DNA of 64,000 nucleotides from Streptomyces sp. NBC_01335 (lineage in GTDB: Bacteria; Actinomycetota; Actinomycetes; Streptomycetales; Streptomycetaceae): contig NZ_CP108370.1 of NCBI RefSeq assembly GCF_035953295.1, positions 6,247,001-6,311,000 on the forward strand. The letters run 5' to 3'. The notes under the pieces were generated by a model. The model was not told the DNA's origin. It did not search any database and saw nothing but the letters and a program-made list of their open reading frames with translations. Below are positions 1-8,017 of the stretch, piece by piece (within the stretch, counting starts at the first letter, position 1; each line of letters begins with the position of its first letter). The position numbers and the translations under genes are program-made.

Positions 1-561
1 GGGGGTGACTCCCAGACCGACGAGCCTGCGTTCGGCGGGAGCCTCGACGGTGACCGTGTCGAAGGAGAGGTCCTGCCAGCTTTCCGCGGCCGCGGGCCCA
101 TGCAGGATCGTGCGCACGGCGAGAGCACTCGCCGAGGCGAGACTCCGGGTCACGAAGAGACCCAACTGCGCGTCGTGGGGCAGTGCGGCGAACAGCTCCG
201 GCGTGATGGCACCGACCGGGGCGACGACCGTCACCGGCTCGCGCCGGCTGTGCTCGACCGCCGCGGCGAACGGTGCGCCCACGCACGGGCGCCCGGTGGC
301 GCCGGCCAGTACCTCACCCACCCCCGTGTAACGGTCGTCGCACACGTACACCTGACCGTGCCACTGTCGCGGCGCGGTCTCCGACACGGTCGGCAGGCCG
401 TCGATGGTCGTGCGGAAGGTGTCCCAGTACGGGGCGAGGACGGGGAGTGGGGCGTCCGGCCGCCCCACTCCCCGCGCGTGGCGGAGATAGGCCGATTCCG
501 TGTCGACCGCCACGACGGTACGTCCGGCGACGCGAAGGACCTCGGGGGACTGGCCCTGCAT
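1..561 (-). CDS. Unrecognised cluster protein, 3' end beyond window
   Basis: The reading frame starts with ATG at 561 behind a clear AGGAGGA ribosome site and stays open for 187 codons to the window edge, so the C-terminus is missing. The visible protein begins MQGQSPEVLRVAGRTVVAVD. I see no signal peptide, membrane segment or motif that assigns it to a family. It lies 95 bp downstream of the tRNA-synthetase-like gene on the same strand, so it probably belongs to the transcription unit that starts at the radical-SAM gene. The function is unknown. Confidence 0.7.
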   Translation of the reverse strand, partial: MQGQSPEVLRVAGRTVVAVDTESAYLRHARGVGRPDAPLPVLAPYWDTFRTTIDGLPTVSETAPRQWHGQVYVCDDRYTGVGEVLAGATGRPCVGAPFAAAVEHSRREPVTVVAPVGAITPELFAALPHDAQLGLFVTRSLASASALAVRTILHGPAAAESWQDLSFDTVTVEAPAERRLVGLGVTP

Positions 562-656
562 GAGTCTTCCTCCTGATACGGGATGGTTGTGGGTCACATG
601 GGTGCGCTTCTCGGCGTTCGAGACCGGCGCTCGCGGGATGCGGTCCCGGGGTCCGC

Positions 657-1874
657 TCAGGGCTCGAGGTGATCGACGAACCGGGGGAACGGCACCAGCT
701 GCCTGGTATTGCCCAGCCCCATGCACTTCGCCATGAGCCGGTCGATGCCGAGACCGAAGCCGGTGAGCGGTGGCAGGCCGCTCTCGAGGACGCTCAGGTA
801 GTAGCCGAAATGCTCCGCGTCGAGCTGTTGCTCGGCCATCCGCTGTCTCAGGCGCTCGGGAGAGGTGACGCGTTCGCCACCGTCGATGATGTCGACCTCG
901 TCCCAGTACAGCCTGAAGTCGTTCGCCACCTCCACCTCGTTTCCGCCGAGCCGCTCGTGACGGGTGGACGAGAAGAAGGCCTTGTGCGCGGCGGGCATGT
1001 CGATGACCCAGAAGAGAGTTCTGCCCAGATGCCGCGCCACCGACCGTGCGTGGTAGCGCTTGATCCGGTTCCCCCGGGTGAGCGGGGCGCACTCCTCGTC
1101 CTTCGCCGTGATGGCGAGCACCTCTTCGTAGGTGACGACGGGTACGTCCTCGAGATGGCGGTCCGCGACGGGCGCGCCCGTGTGCGCGCAGACCGTGCGG
1201 ACGATCCGGTCCGACAGGGCGATCATGTCGTCCCGGTTCCGGTAGGCGGCTGTCGCCTCCAGGATGAGGAACTCGCTGAGGTGCTGCGAACTGTGGTTGA
1301 TGTCCGCGCGGAAGAGCGGTGAGATCTCGAACACCGAGGAGAAGTCACCAGCGGCGAAGGCCGTGTGGAAAAGCAGGTTGCTGAGCGTCAGATAGGCCTC
1401 CTGACCGAAGAAGTCGACCTTGAACTTCATGGTGGGGCCGTCCGCCATGTGCCCCACGATCCGTGGGGACTGGACCTCGACGTACTTCTCGTTCTCCATC
1501 AGGTCCCGGACGGCCTTGATGGCCGTCCACTTCGTCAGGAGCCGCCGGTGGACCTCGGGCAGCCTCATGTGGACGTGCTGTTCGGTGAGGATCTCCCTGC
1601 TGTACGGCAGTTGCCGCATCCGTGCCGTGGTGGTGGACGTGTTCTCGCCGGTCACCTCGTAGTCGTCGACCACGATCTCCTCGGAGAACTTCCTGGACTT
1701 CGTGGTCGCTCGCAGGGTTCCGGTGAGGCGGACGACGGACTCCTCCGCGATCCTGGGCCTGCCGGGAAACACGCACAGGTACTCACGGTCCGGGCAGCGC
1801 AGCACGGCGAACGCGAGCCGCTTGCCCATGGGCCTGATTTCGTAGAGGCGGCCCGAGAGTGTGGTCCGGGACAT
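657..1874 (-). CDS. Class II aminoacyl-tRNA synthetase paralogue (Asp/Asn type)
   Basis: The 405-residue protein has the archaeal/eukaryotic AspRS-AsnRS layout. An N-terminal OB fold spans about residues 5-75. It is followed by a class II core with motif 2 (FRAD, 188-191, then QHLSEF) and motif 3 (GFGLGIDRL, 372-380), and a PFPRF tail like that of AspRS. The ATP-site arginines are kept, so adenylate formation is plausible. The QSPQLFK segment that holds the substrate Gln and Lys in AspRS reads LSNLLFH here (164-170), so the amino-acid pocket has changed. ATG at 1874 has GAGGAG about 8 bases upstream; an earlier in-frame start at 1916 would overlap the previous gene. It lies 10 bp after the radical-SAM gene. 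Inferred roles are an amide- or ester-forming ligase in the pathway (as with archaeal AsnA-type paralogues) or a resistance synthetase. It is not the housekeeping enzyme. Confidence 0.8.
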   Translation of the reverse strand: MSRTTLSGRLYEIRPMGKRLAFAVLRCPDREYLCVFPGRPRIAEESVVRLTGTLRATTKSRKFSEEIVVDDYEVTGENTSTTTARMRQLPYSREILTEQHVHMRLPEVHRRLLTKWTAIKAVRDLMENEKYVEVQSPRIVGHMADGPTMKFKVDFFGQEAYLTLSNLLFHTAFAAGDFSSVFEISPLFRADINHSSQHLSEFLILEATAAYRNRDDMIALSDRIVRTVCAHTGAPVADRHLEDVPVVTYEEVLAITAKDEECAPLTRGNRIKRYHARSVARHLGRTLFWVIDMPAAHKAFFSSTRHERLGGNEVEVANDFRLYWDEVDIIDGGERVTSPERLRQRMAEQQLDAEHFGYYLSVLESGLPPLTGFGLGIDRLMAKCMGLGNTRQLVPFPRFVDHLEP

Positions 1875-1884
1875 TTCAGACTCC

Positions 1885-2862
1885 TCAGACGAGCGGAAGC
1901 ATGGCCTTGTTGGCACGGTTGACGCGGTGTTCCTTGGCGGCTTCGGTGAGCATCTGGCCGCAGCCTCCGTCGATGTCGCGTGCCTTGCTCGGCATGATGT
2001 AGGTCGGCAGCCCTCCGGCCACGAGGCGGTCGCGGAAACGCTCTACGACGTCTTCCTCCACCCGGCTGAACGGCAGGCCGGGAACGTCGTTCCACAGCAG
2101 GAGCTGGACGCGGAAGTACCGCGGGTCAAGCAGCCCGATGAGCCGGTCGGCGTCCGCGTCGTCGTCGTTGACGCCGTTGAACAGCAGGTAGCTGACGTCG
2201 ATGACCCGTCCGTGGGCGCGGGCGAACCGTTCGGCCGCACGCAGGAGTTCGGCGATGGGGTTCGCCCTGTTGAGCGGGATCAGGCGGGTGCGCACCTCGT
2301 CGGTCGTGGCGTGCAGGGAGAGGAACAGATCGACCGAAGGGGCCTGTTCCGTCAGGGTGTCCAGGGCCGGGAGCACACCCATGGTGGATACCGATATGTG
2401 GGCGACGCCCGGGTCGGACTCCAGCAGGGACACCGCGCGCAGGACCTCCTCCAGGTTGAGCAGAGGTTCGCCCATGCCGGCGAAGATCACCCGGGTGGGC
2501 GTGGTCCGCTCCTCCAGCACGCGGGTCCGCCGTACCTGGGCGACCATCTCCTCCGCCGTCAGGTCTCGCCTCATCGGCTGGAGACCCGTCGCGCAGAAGC
2601 GGCATGCGACATTGCACCCGGCTTGACTGGACACACACACGACGTGGCCCCGCGAGTCCCGCACCGGCGTGGCGATGCGCTCGTCCGGCACGGCGGTGGA
2701 TCCGTCTCCGCCCAGGGTGAACGAGAGGCTCTCCACCTGGTTTCCGTCGTGGAGCCGCCAGAGTGTCTTGGTGCTGCCGTCGCTGCTCGTGGCCTGCTCG
2801 ACGGGGACGACGAGCAACGCCTCGTCGATGGGGCCGGAGTGCCGCGGAGAGCTGGGGTTCAT
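1885..2862 (-). CDS. RlmN/Cfr-like class A radical SAM methyltransferase, short form
   Basis: The 325-residue protein carries the 4Fe-4S motif CxxxCxxC at Cys83, Cys87 and Cys90 and the C-terminal GGCGQ with Cys301. That Cys corresponds to the residue that resolves the methyl-enzyme intermediate in RlmN (Cys355) and Cfr (Cys338). Family members methylate A2503 of 23S rRNA by the methyl-Cys route; Cfr-type C8 methylation gives resistance to peptidyl-transferase antibiotics. Canonical RlmN and Cfr are about 350-390 residues long, with an N-terminal accessory domain of about 90 residues that binds RNA. Here only about 25 residues precede the core strand (SSDGSTKTLWRL). The open frame upstream of ATG 2862 does not resemble that domain. 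The start is supported by AAGGAAG. It may be a self-resistance enzyme or a pathway methyltransferase. Confidence 0.85.
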   Translation of the reverse strand: MNPSSPRHSGPIDEALLVVPVEQATSSDGSTKTLWRLHDGNQVESLSFTLGGDGSTAVPDERIATPVRDSRGHVVCVSSQAGCNVACRFCATGLQPMRRDLTAEEMVAQVRRTRVLEERTTPTRVIFAGMGEPLLNLEEVLRAVSLLESDPGVAHISVSTMGVLPALDTLTEQAPSVDLFLSLHATTDEVRTRLIPLNRANPIAELLRAAERFARAHGRVIDVSYLLFNGVNDDDADADRLIGLLDPRYFRVQLLLWNDVPGLPFSRVEEDVVERFRDRLVAGGLPTYIMPSKARDIDGGCGQMLTEAAKEHRVNRANKAMLPLV

Positions 2863-3063
2863 GGATCTGCTTCCTTCCGTCCGTGTACGCGTCGCGGTGC
2901 CGCCGACGGCGGGTTTCCGTGCGGGGGAGCCCTGGCGCCGCGGGGCCCGTGGGGTTCTGGGAGCGGGCGGGGCGGCCCGGAGGAGCCCTCGGGAGAGCGG
3001 TCCCTCGCACTGGCTCTCCGCCCACTCTGCCGTGGCCACGGGGGCCGCAGAAGGCCTGGCACG

Positions 3064-3090
3064 TGGACTGAACCGGCCTTGGCACGTTGT
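3064..3090 (-). promoter_or_regulatory. Cluster motif, copy 1 (upstream of radical-SAM operon)
   Basis: This is a 27-bp element. On the plus strand it reads TGGAC-TG-AACCGGCC-TTGGCACGT-TGT. It is shared with copies at 9217 and 30784 (22/27 and 19/27 identities). It lies about 200 bp upstream of ATG 2862. In the gene sense its core ACGTGCCA is repeated directly about 23 bp further on (ACGTGCCAGGCC). The likely role is binding of a pathway regulator or part of a promoter. Confidence 0.6.
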
Positions 3091-3151
3091 GTCCGGCTTC
3101 GCGGGACCGGGTCTGCGGGCAGGGCGTCTTCCGGGCCCGGGAGGCGTGCTC

Positions 3152-4657
3152 TCAGGTGGCGCCGGAGGATTTCGCGTCGCGTATCCGGTCCGCGAGCGCC
3201 CGGCGGTCGACCTTTCCGTTGCCGTTCAACGGAAGCTCGCCGAGGACGGTGCACGAGGGCGGCACCTTGACCGCCTCGATCTGTTCGCGCATCCGGAGAA
3301 GGACCTCCGCGGGTTCGAGCTCCGCGACCACGACGAGTTCGGCGGGACGCCCGGCGTCCGGCGGCAGGACCACCGCCCTCGCGACACCCGGCACCCGTCG
3401 GGCCGCCGCCTCGACTTCCGTGGTGCTGACACGGAAACCTTGCTGCTTGTAGAGGTCGTCGCGGCGTCCGTCGAAGTAGACGTACCCGTCCGCGTCGACC
3501 CAGCCGTAGTCTCCGGTCCGCAGTTCCGGGAACAGGCCGTGGCGGCGGGGGAAGCGCCGCTCGGTCAGCTCGGGGCGTTCCCAGTAACCGGCCATCACGT
3601 TCGGTCCGCTCACCGTCAGTTCACCGGTCTCGCCGGCGGGCAGTCGCTCACCGTTCGCGTCGCAGGCGAATACCTCGGTGCCCGGCAGCGCGAGTCCGCA
3701 CGAACCCGGGCGGTCCAGGTCGCCGTCGGGGGGCATGATGGCGGCGCGTTTGCACTCGGTCAGGCCGAACATCAGATGGATACGTGCCCCGGGCAGTGCC
3801 TCCCGCAGTTCCGCGAGCGTCGAGGCGGAGACCGCGGCCCCCGTGTTGGTCATCAGCCGCAGCGCGGGACGCGGGCCCGACGACCGGCGGAGCAGCCAGG
3901 CGAGGCTGTCGCCCAGGGAGGGGACCATCGGCAGCACCGTGGCCCGGCACTCCAGCAGCCGGCTCAGCAGCAGCGGTCCCGAGTCCCTCGCGTCCCCGAG
4001 ACGCACGTGGGCTCCCGAGAGAGCCCCCAGGAAGACCTGGTAGAGGCCGTAGTCGAAGGAGAGCGGAAGCGGGCAGAACACCGTGTCGTCCGGCCGGTAG
4101 TCCAGGACGGACTGGATGGCGGAGAGCGCGAAGACGGCTTGCCCGTGGGTGCTGACGACTGCCTTGGGCGCGGACGTGGTGCCGGACGTGTAGATGAGGC
4201 ACACGGCGTCGCCGGACAGCGGCGCGGGCCACGACGCGATTTCAGGTCCGTCGTCGTCGGCGTCGAGCGCCTGCGGCGGGACGGCGGCCAGCCCTCGCGC
4301 CTCGGCGGCTCGCAGCGCGCTCTCGTCGTCGGAGACCACGAGAGCCGGGCGGCAGTCGTCCAGTACGTGGTCCAGCGGAACGCCGCGTACTTGTTCGTGC
4401 ACGATGCAGAACGCCACTCCGAGCCGTGACGCGGCCAGGGCCAGCGCCGGCACGAGAACACCGGTGGGCAGGGCGATGACCAGCCGGTCGTGGCGTCGCA
4501 GCCCCATGGCGTACAGCGAACGGGCCAGGGCGACCGTCCTGGAGCGCAGTTGGCCATGGGTCAGCACGGTGCGGGCGTCGGAGACCGCGGGGCTGTCCGG
4601 CCACGTGCGGGCCGCTTCGTCGACGAGGTCGTGCAGCAGCGGCGCGACGGCGTTCAC
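3152..4657 (-). CDS. AMP-forming acyl/aminoacyl ligase loading a carrier protein
   Basis: The 501-residue ANL-superfamily enzyme has the usual adenylation motifs in order: YTSGTTSAPKAV (A3), FGLTE (A5), RTGDYG (A7) and NGNGKVDRR (A10). It has no fused carrier domain. It resembles stand-alone ligases that load an amino acid onto a discrete ACP (DltA-, PltF- or VinN-like). The start is GTG 4657, overlapping the stop of the ammonia-lyase gene by GTGA, which indicates translational coupling; longer in-frame extensions upstream are not protein-like. Its neighbours include an ACP, a PLP decarboxylase and an ammonia-lyase, so it probably activates an acidic amino acid such as aspartate for the ACP at 7742-8017. 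Substrate identity is inferred from context only. Confidence 0.85.
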   Translation of the reverse strand: MNAVAPLLHDLVDEAARTWPDSPAVSDARTVLTHGQLRSRTVALARSLYAMGLRRHDRLVIALPTGVLVPALALAASRLGVAFCIVHEQVRGVPLDHVLDDCRPALVVSDDESALRAAEARGLAAVPPQALDADDDGPEIASWPAPLSGDAVCLIYTSGTTSAPKAVVSTHGQAVFALSAIQSVLDYRPDDTVFCPLPLSFDYGLYQVFLGALSGAHVRLGDARDSGPLLLSRLLECRATVLPMVPSLGDSLAWLLRRSSGPRPALRLMTNTGAAVSASTLAELREALPGARIHLMFGLTECKRAAIMPPDGDLDRPGSCGLALPGTEVFACDANGERLPAGETGELTVSGPNVMAGYWERPELTERRFPRRHGLFPELRTGDYGWVDADGYVYFDGRRDDLYKQQGFRVSTTEVEAAARRVPGVARAVVLPPDAGRPAELVVVAELEPAEVLLRMREQIEAVKVPPSCTVLGELPLNGNGKVDRRALADRIRDAKSSGAT

Positions 4658-5094
4658 CGTCCGGCTCCGGCCCGGCCGGTACGTGCCGACGACTCGGAGA
4701 CGGCGGCCCAGGGCAGGACCAGGGTGCCCTGGCCCTCGCAGACGAGAACCTTCTGGTCCAGGACCTCGGCGCGGGAGGGACCGAGGTCGTAGCGGGCGGA
4801 GATCACCTTGTGGGCGGTGAACCCCACGAGGCATCTGAGGCGCGACCGGAGTTTCAGCTCGGCGGTCGCCTCGATGAAGTCGCCGGGCCTGAGCGGCGCC
4901 GTGAAGCGCAGCCCGGTGTACTCGGACAGCAGCCCCTCGTCACCGCAGGAGCGGACGCCGATTTCGGTGGCCAGGTCGCCGAAGACGCGCAGGACGAACG
5001 CGGCGTCGATCAGTTCGCCGCCGTAGTGGGCGTCCGCCTGGCCGAGCCGCAGCCGTATGCGGGAGGTGATGGCCGGGGTCGTGTGCATCGACAT
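4654..5094 (-). CDS. Hotdog-fold beta-aminoacyl-thioester ammonia-lyase
   Basis: The 146-residue single-domain hotdog protein resembles 3-aminobutyryl-CoA ammonia-lyase (Kal of lysine fermentation) and beta-alanyl-CoA ammonia-lyase (about 145 residues). Recognisable blocks are DAHYGGELIDAAFVLRVFGD, then LATEIGVRSCGDEGLLSEY, then RPGDFIEATAEL. Known members eliminate ammonia from beta-amino thioesters, or add it in reverse. Placed beside an AMP-ligase, an ACP and a VinO/BtrK-like decarboxylase, it could convert beta-alanyl-ACP to acryloyl-ACP. The start is ATG 5094 or ATG 5088; both lie just behind GGAG at the end of the acpS gene, so the choice is uncertain by two codons. Confidence 0.75.
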   Translation of the reverse strand: MSMHTTPAITSRIRLRLGQADAHYGGELIDAAFVLRVFGDLATEIGVRSCGDEGLLSEYTGLRFTAPLRPGDFIEATAELKLRSRLRCLVGFTAHKVISARYDLGPSRAEVLDQKVLVCEGQGTLVLPWAAVSESSARTGRAGAGR

Positions 5095-5095
5095 G

Positions 5096-5503
5096 TCACT
5101 CCAGGAGAGGATGGGCGATGGCGACCGCGATCGCCACACCCTTCTTGTGGGCGATCGAGACCGCGACCGAACCGATGCCGGTCGTGGCGGCGTGATCGGC
5201 GGCCCGTCCCAGGAGCCGCACGACGGGGCTCCCGTCCGCGCGGCGGCCGATCTCTATGTGGCGCGGAGCGATGGCACGGCCGGCTCCCCGGCCGATCGCC
5301 TTGACGACCGCCTCCTTCGCCGCGAAGCGGGCCGCGAGGAACTCCTGCCTCCGGGCAGGACCCAGCGAGTCGGCGTACCCGCGCTCCCAGGGGCTGTAGG
5401 CGAACTCGAGGAACCAGGAGCGCGTGATGAGCCGATCGAGTTCGTCGACGCCCAGGATGTCGACACCGGGGCGGGCGGCGGGGTGAGGGGGCACCGGTTC
5501 CAC
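5096..5503 (-). CDS. acpS: Holo-ACP synthase (AcpS-type phosphopantetheinyl transferase)
   Basis: The 135-residue protein transfers 4'-phosphopantetheine from CoA to the conserved Ser of carrier proteins. It shows the AcpS signatures GVDILGVDELDRL (Mg-binding Asp), RFAAKEAVVKAIG and VSIAHKKGVAIAVAIA. Its length matches AcpS (about 125-135) rather than Sfp (about 230). GTG 5503 follows the stop of the decarboxylase gene by 2 bp; GTG 5494 is an alternative, and neither has a strong ribosome site. A dedicated AcpS inside the cluster probably primes the discrete ACP and perhaps the ACP/PCP domains of the assembly line. Confidence 0.88.
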   Translation of the reverse strand: MEPVPPHPAARPGVDILGVDELDRLITRSWFLEFAYSPWERGYADSLGPARRQEFLAARFAAKEAVVKAIGRGAGRAIAPRHIEIGRRADGSPVVRLLGRAADHAATTGIGSVAVSIAHKKGVAIAVAIAHPLLE

Positions 5504-5505
5504 GG

Positions 5506-6780
5506 CTACAGCTCGACCAGGGTCTGCGGGTCCAGGAGGTCGTCGAGCGTGTCCCTCCTGCGGACCAGGTGGGCCTTTCCGTCGTGGACCAGGACCTCGG
5601 CGGGATAGCCGTGGCTGAGGAAGCGGCCCGGCGAGGCGCTCGGACCGTACGCGCCGGAGCGTCCGACCCCCAAGAGGTCTCCGGGGCGGACGGCGGCGAG
5701 GGTGACATTCTTGGCCAGCACGTCGGCCGGGGTGCAGAGGGGACCCGTGACCGTGCACCTCATCGTCGACGGTTCGCCGCGGTGGTCCAGTACCCCCAGA
5801 GGAAAGTTGCGCCGGACGAAACTGCCGACACCGACGGCCGCCATGTGGTGGTTGGTCCCGCCGTCGGCCACCACGAACGTCTCGCCCATGGACTCCTTGA
5901 CGTCCAGGACCCGGACGACGTACGTGCCGGACGCGGCGGTGAGATGGCGTCCTGCCTCCAGGATGAAGCGGCAGCCGGGGTGCGTGCGGGCGAAGTCGTC
6001 CACGGCGTCGTTGATCCCGTCGACCAGGGCACCGAGGTCGGGGTCCTTCTCGTGTTCGAAGTACGCCACGCCGATGCCTCCTCCGAAGTCGACGGTACCG
6101 AGCGGGATACCGAGGTCCTCGGAGAGCCGTCCCGCCACGGCGAGGACCGCGCGTGTGTTGTGGACGACGTCCTCGTGCCGGAGGAACCGGGTCCCCAGAT
6201 AGGCGTGGATCCCCGTGACGCGAAGGTGGCGCAAGGAGGCCAGTTCCGCGCGCGACCCGCGCAGCAGGTCGGCGTCCATGCCGAACTGGCGGGGCTTGCC
6301 GCCCATGGCCAGACCCGAACCCGATGTCGGGACAGGGGGGTTGACGCGCAGCATCACGGGGACGCGGGCGGCCCTGTCGGAGAGTGCCGCCACCCGGTCG
6401 AGCCGGCGCAGCTCACCGAAGGACTCGCAGACCACCGCGCGGATGCCGGCCCGCACGCAGGCGGCGAGCTCCCGGGCGGTCTTGCCCGGCCCGAGGAAGA
6501 TGATGTCCTCGGGCGCGAACCCCGCGCGCAGTGCGGTGAACAGCTCTGCCTCGGAGGACACTTCCGCTCCGGCTCCGAGCGATCTGAGGCAGGCGCTGAC
6601 GCTGATGTTGGGGTTCGCCTTCAGCGAGTAGAAGATGTCCACCGAAGGGCGCAGCCCGTCCCGCAGCCTGCGGTAGTCGTCGCCGATGGACTGTGCGTCG
6701 TAGACGAACAGGGGGGTCCCGAACTCCTCGGCGATGCCGGAGACCGGCAGGCCCTGGATGCGGGTTTGGTGATGGGGCAT
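5506..6780 (-). CDS. PLP decarboxylase, LysA fold (BtrK/VinO-like)
   Basis: The 424-residue fold-type III PLP enzyme is of the diaminopimelate/ornithine decarboxylase family. Lys54 in YSLKANPN binds PLP. HAYLGTRF, a glycine-rich phosphate loop (DFGGGIG), EAGRHL and the C-terminal GPLCTPADV (catalytic Cys) follow in order. Relatives in biosynthetic clusters, BtrK (butirosin) and VinO (vicenistatin), decarboxylate an acidic amino acid held on an ACP. The neighbouring ligase, ACP and ammonia-lyase support that role rather than lysine synthesis. ATG 6780 has GAGG about 8 bases upstream. The acpS gene follows after 2 bp. Confidence 0.85.
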   Translation of the reverse strand: MPHHQTRIQGLPVSGIAEEFGTPLFVYDAQSIGDDYRRLRDGLRPSVDIFYSLKANPNISVSACLRSLGAGAEVSSEAELFTALRAGFAPEDIIFLGPGKTARELAACVRAGIRAVVCESFGELRRLDRVAALSDRAARVPVMLRVNPPVPTSGSGLAMGGKPRQFGMDADLLRGSRAELASLRHLRVTGIHAYLGTRFLRHEDVVHNTRAVLAVAGRLSEDLGIPLGTVDFGGGIGVAYFEHEKDPDLGALVDGINDAVDDFARTHPGCRFILEAGRHLTAASGTYVVRVLDVKESMGETFVVADGGTNHHMAAVGVGSFVRRNFPLGVLDHRGEPSTMRCTVTGPLCTPADVLAKNVTLAAVRPGDLLGVGRSGAYGPSASPGRFLSHGYPAEVLVHDGKAHLVRRRDTLDDLLDPQTLVEL

Positions 6781-6875
6781 GCGCAAACCTCGTTCTCTCG
6801 GGAGCGGAAGGCCGGGGTGAGGGGGGAATGCCGCCGCGGACCGCGTCCGCCTCCGCACTCGGGTCGGTACGTTCC

Positions 6876-7745
6876 TCACCGGGCGCGGGCGTCCGCGGCC
6901 GGAGTACGGGAGCCGGTGCGCAATGCCAGTAGATGGCTGTTCCCGGGGGCGCGCGCATCGGTCTCACACAGCACGACCAGGTCGTAGGCCGCGCTCCATG
7001 CCGAGTGGTTCCGGGCGAGTTCGAGCCAGACACCGGTGCTGTACACCGCTCTGTCCACCCGGTGCACGGCTGCCCCCGGTGGGACGGGCAAGGCCGGATC
7101 GACATGGGGCCCCAAGACGATCAGCACCCTTCGAGGGCCGTTCTCCTCGGCGTACCGGGCCAGGCTTTCGCCGAGGGGGGCGGTGGAGTCGGGGCCGCGC
7201 ATCTCGGACACCTCCTCGACGCGCGCGCCGTCACCCGCGTCCAGCACCAGGAGCACCGCCGAGTCGGACGGCCGGGCCTTTCCGAGGCCCGCGCCGGGCA
7301 CCGCGTGGGTGCTCTGCTCGGCGATCAGGACCGCCGTTTTCCGGGCCCGGCCGGACCGGTGCTGGGCCGACGCGATCCGCAGCGCGGTGAACGCCGCGGC
7401 GCTGCCCTGTTCCGAGACGGTGAAACGGCGCCGCGCTCCGCCCAGGCGGCCGTACAGGTACGGAGCGACCGGGGCGTACGGATGGAGGTCGGGCAGCGCG
7501 CTCGCCACCACGATCAGATCGGGGCTGCCCGCCTCGGCGGCGACCACGTCGTCGGCCAGCAGCGCCTGCGCCAGGTCGAGGTGACTGACGCGTGGACCGG
7601 AGCGGAGCAGTTCATGGTCCACGAGTGCGTCGAACGGGCGGTGGAGGTCGTCGGTGTACATGAGTTCCAGCGGCCCGGGGACCCAGCCCGACCCGGTCGG
7701 GGAGACCACGGACGCCGCCGCGCGCAGAGCTGGACGGGAGGTCAA
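6876..7745 (-). CDS. KAS-III-like protein lacking the active-site cysteine
   Basis: The 289-residue protein appears to have a ketoacyl-synthase (thiolase) fold and follows a true KAS III and an ACP. At the nucleophile elbow it reads FTVSEQGSAAAF where KAS enzymes carry Cys, so it probably has no condensing activity. It may act as a partner subunit of the KAS III at 8014-8994, in the manner of chain-length-factor pairs; that is inference. TTG 7745 is chosen because GAGGAGG lies 8 bases upstream and it overlaps the ACP stop by TTGA; an internal ATG would discard part of the fold. A 95-bp gap follows before the decarboxylase gene. Confidence 0.65.
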   Translation of the reverse strand: MTSRPALRAAASVVSPTGSGWVPGPLELMYTDDLHRPFDALVDHELLRSGPRVSHLDLAQALLADDVVAAEAGSPDLIVVASALPDLHPYAPVAPYLYGRLGGARRRFTVSEQGSAAAFTALRIASAQHRSGRARKTAVLIAEQSTHAVPGAGLGKARPSDSAVLLVLDAGDGARVEEVSEMRGPDSTAPLGESLARYAEENGPRRVLIVLGPHVDPALPVPPGAAVHRVDRAVYSTGVWLELARNHSAWSAAYDLVVLCETDARAPGNSHLLALRTGSRTPAADARAR

Positions 7746-8017
7746 GGACGCACCTCCTCGCCCTGCTGTGCGGTCAGTTCCCGGAGGACGAACGCGGCGA
7801 AGGTGCCCACGGTCCTGAAGTCGTCCATGTCCAGCGACTCGGGGTCGACGAGCAGGCCGAAGGCGTCCTCCATGGCCATCAGAAGTTCGAGGCTGGTCGT
7901 CGAGTCGAGGTGCAGGTCCTCGAACAGGCGGGTTTCGTCGCTGAGACCCGACACCGGGCGGTGGAGCGTCTCGGAGAGCCCGGCTTCGACGGCTGCGACA
8001 ACGGTGCGGTGGTTCAC
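7742..8017 (-). CDS. Discrete acyl carrier protein
   Basis: The 91-residue protein is a free-standing carrier protein. The phosphopantetheine Ser is Ser39 in HLDSTTSLELL, with the usual acidic helix II. GTG 8017 has AGGAGG about 9 bases upstream and overlaps the KAS III stop by GTGA. Downstream it overlaps the KAS-like gene by TTGA. The tight coupling with KAS III suggests that it carries the starter made by the ligase, decarboxylase and ammonia-lyase. Confidence 0.9.
   Translation of the reverse strand: MNHRTVVAAVEAGLSETLHRPVSGLSDETRLFEDLHLDSTTSLELLMAMEDAFGLLVDPESLDMDDFRTVGTFAAFVLRELTAQQGEEVRP

Noticed and set aside
1875..1916. Longer N-terminus for the tRNA-synthetase-like protein from 1916.
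   Set aside because: It would overlap the radical-SAM gene and lacks a ribosome site, while ATG 1874 has GAGGAG at good spacing.
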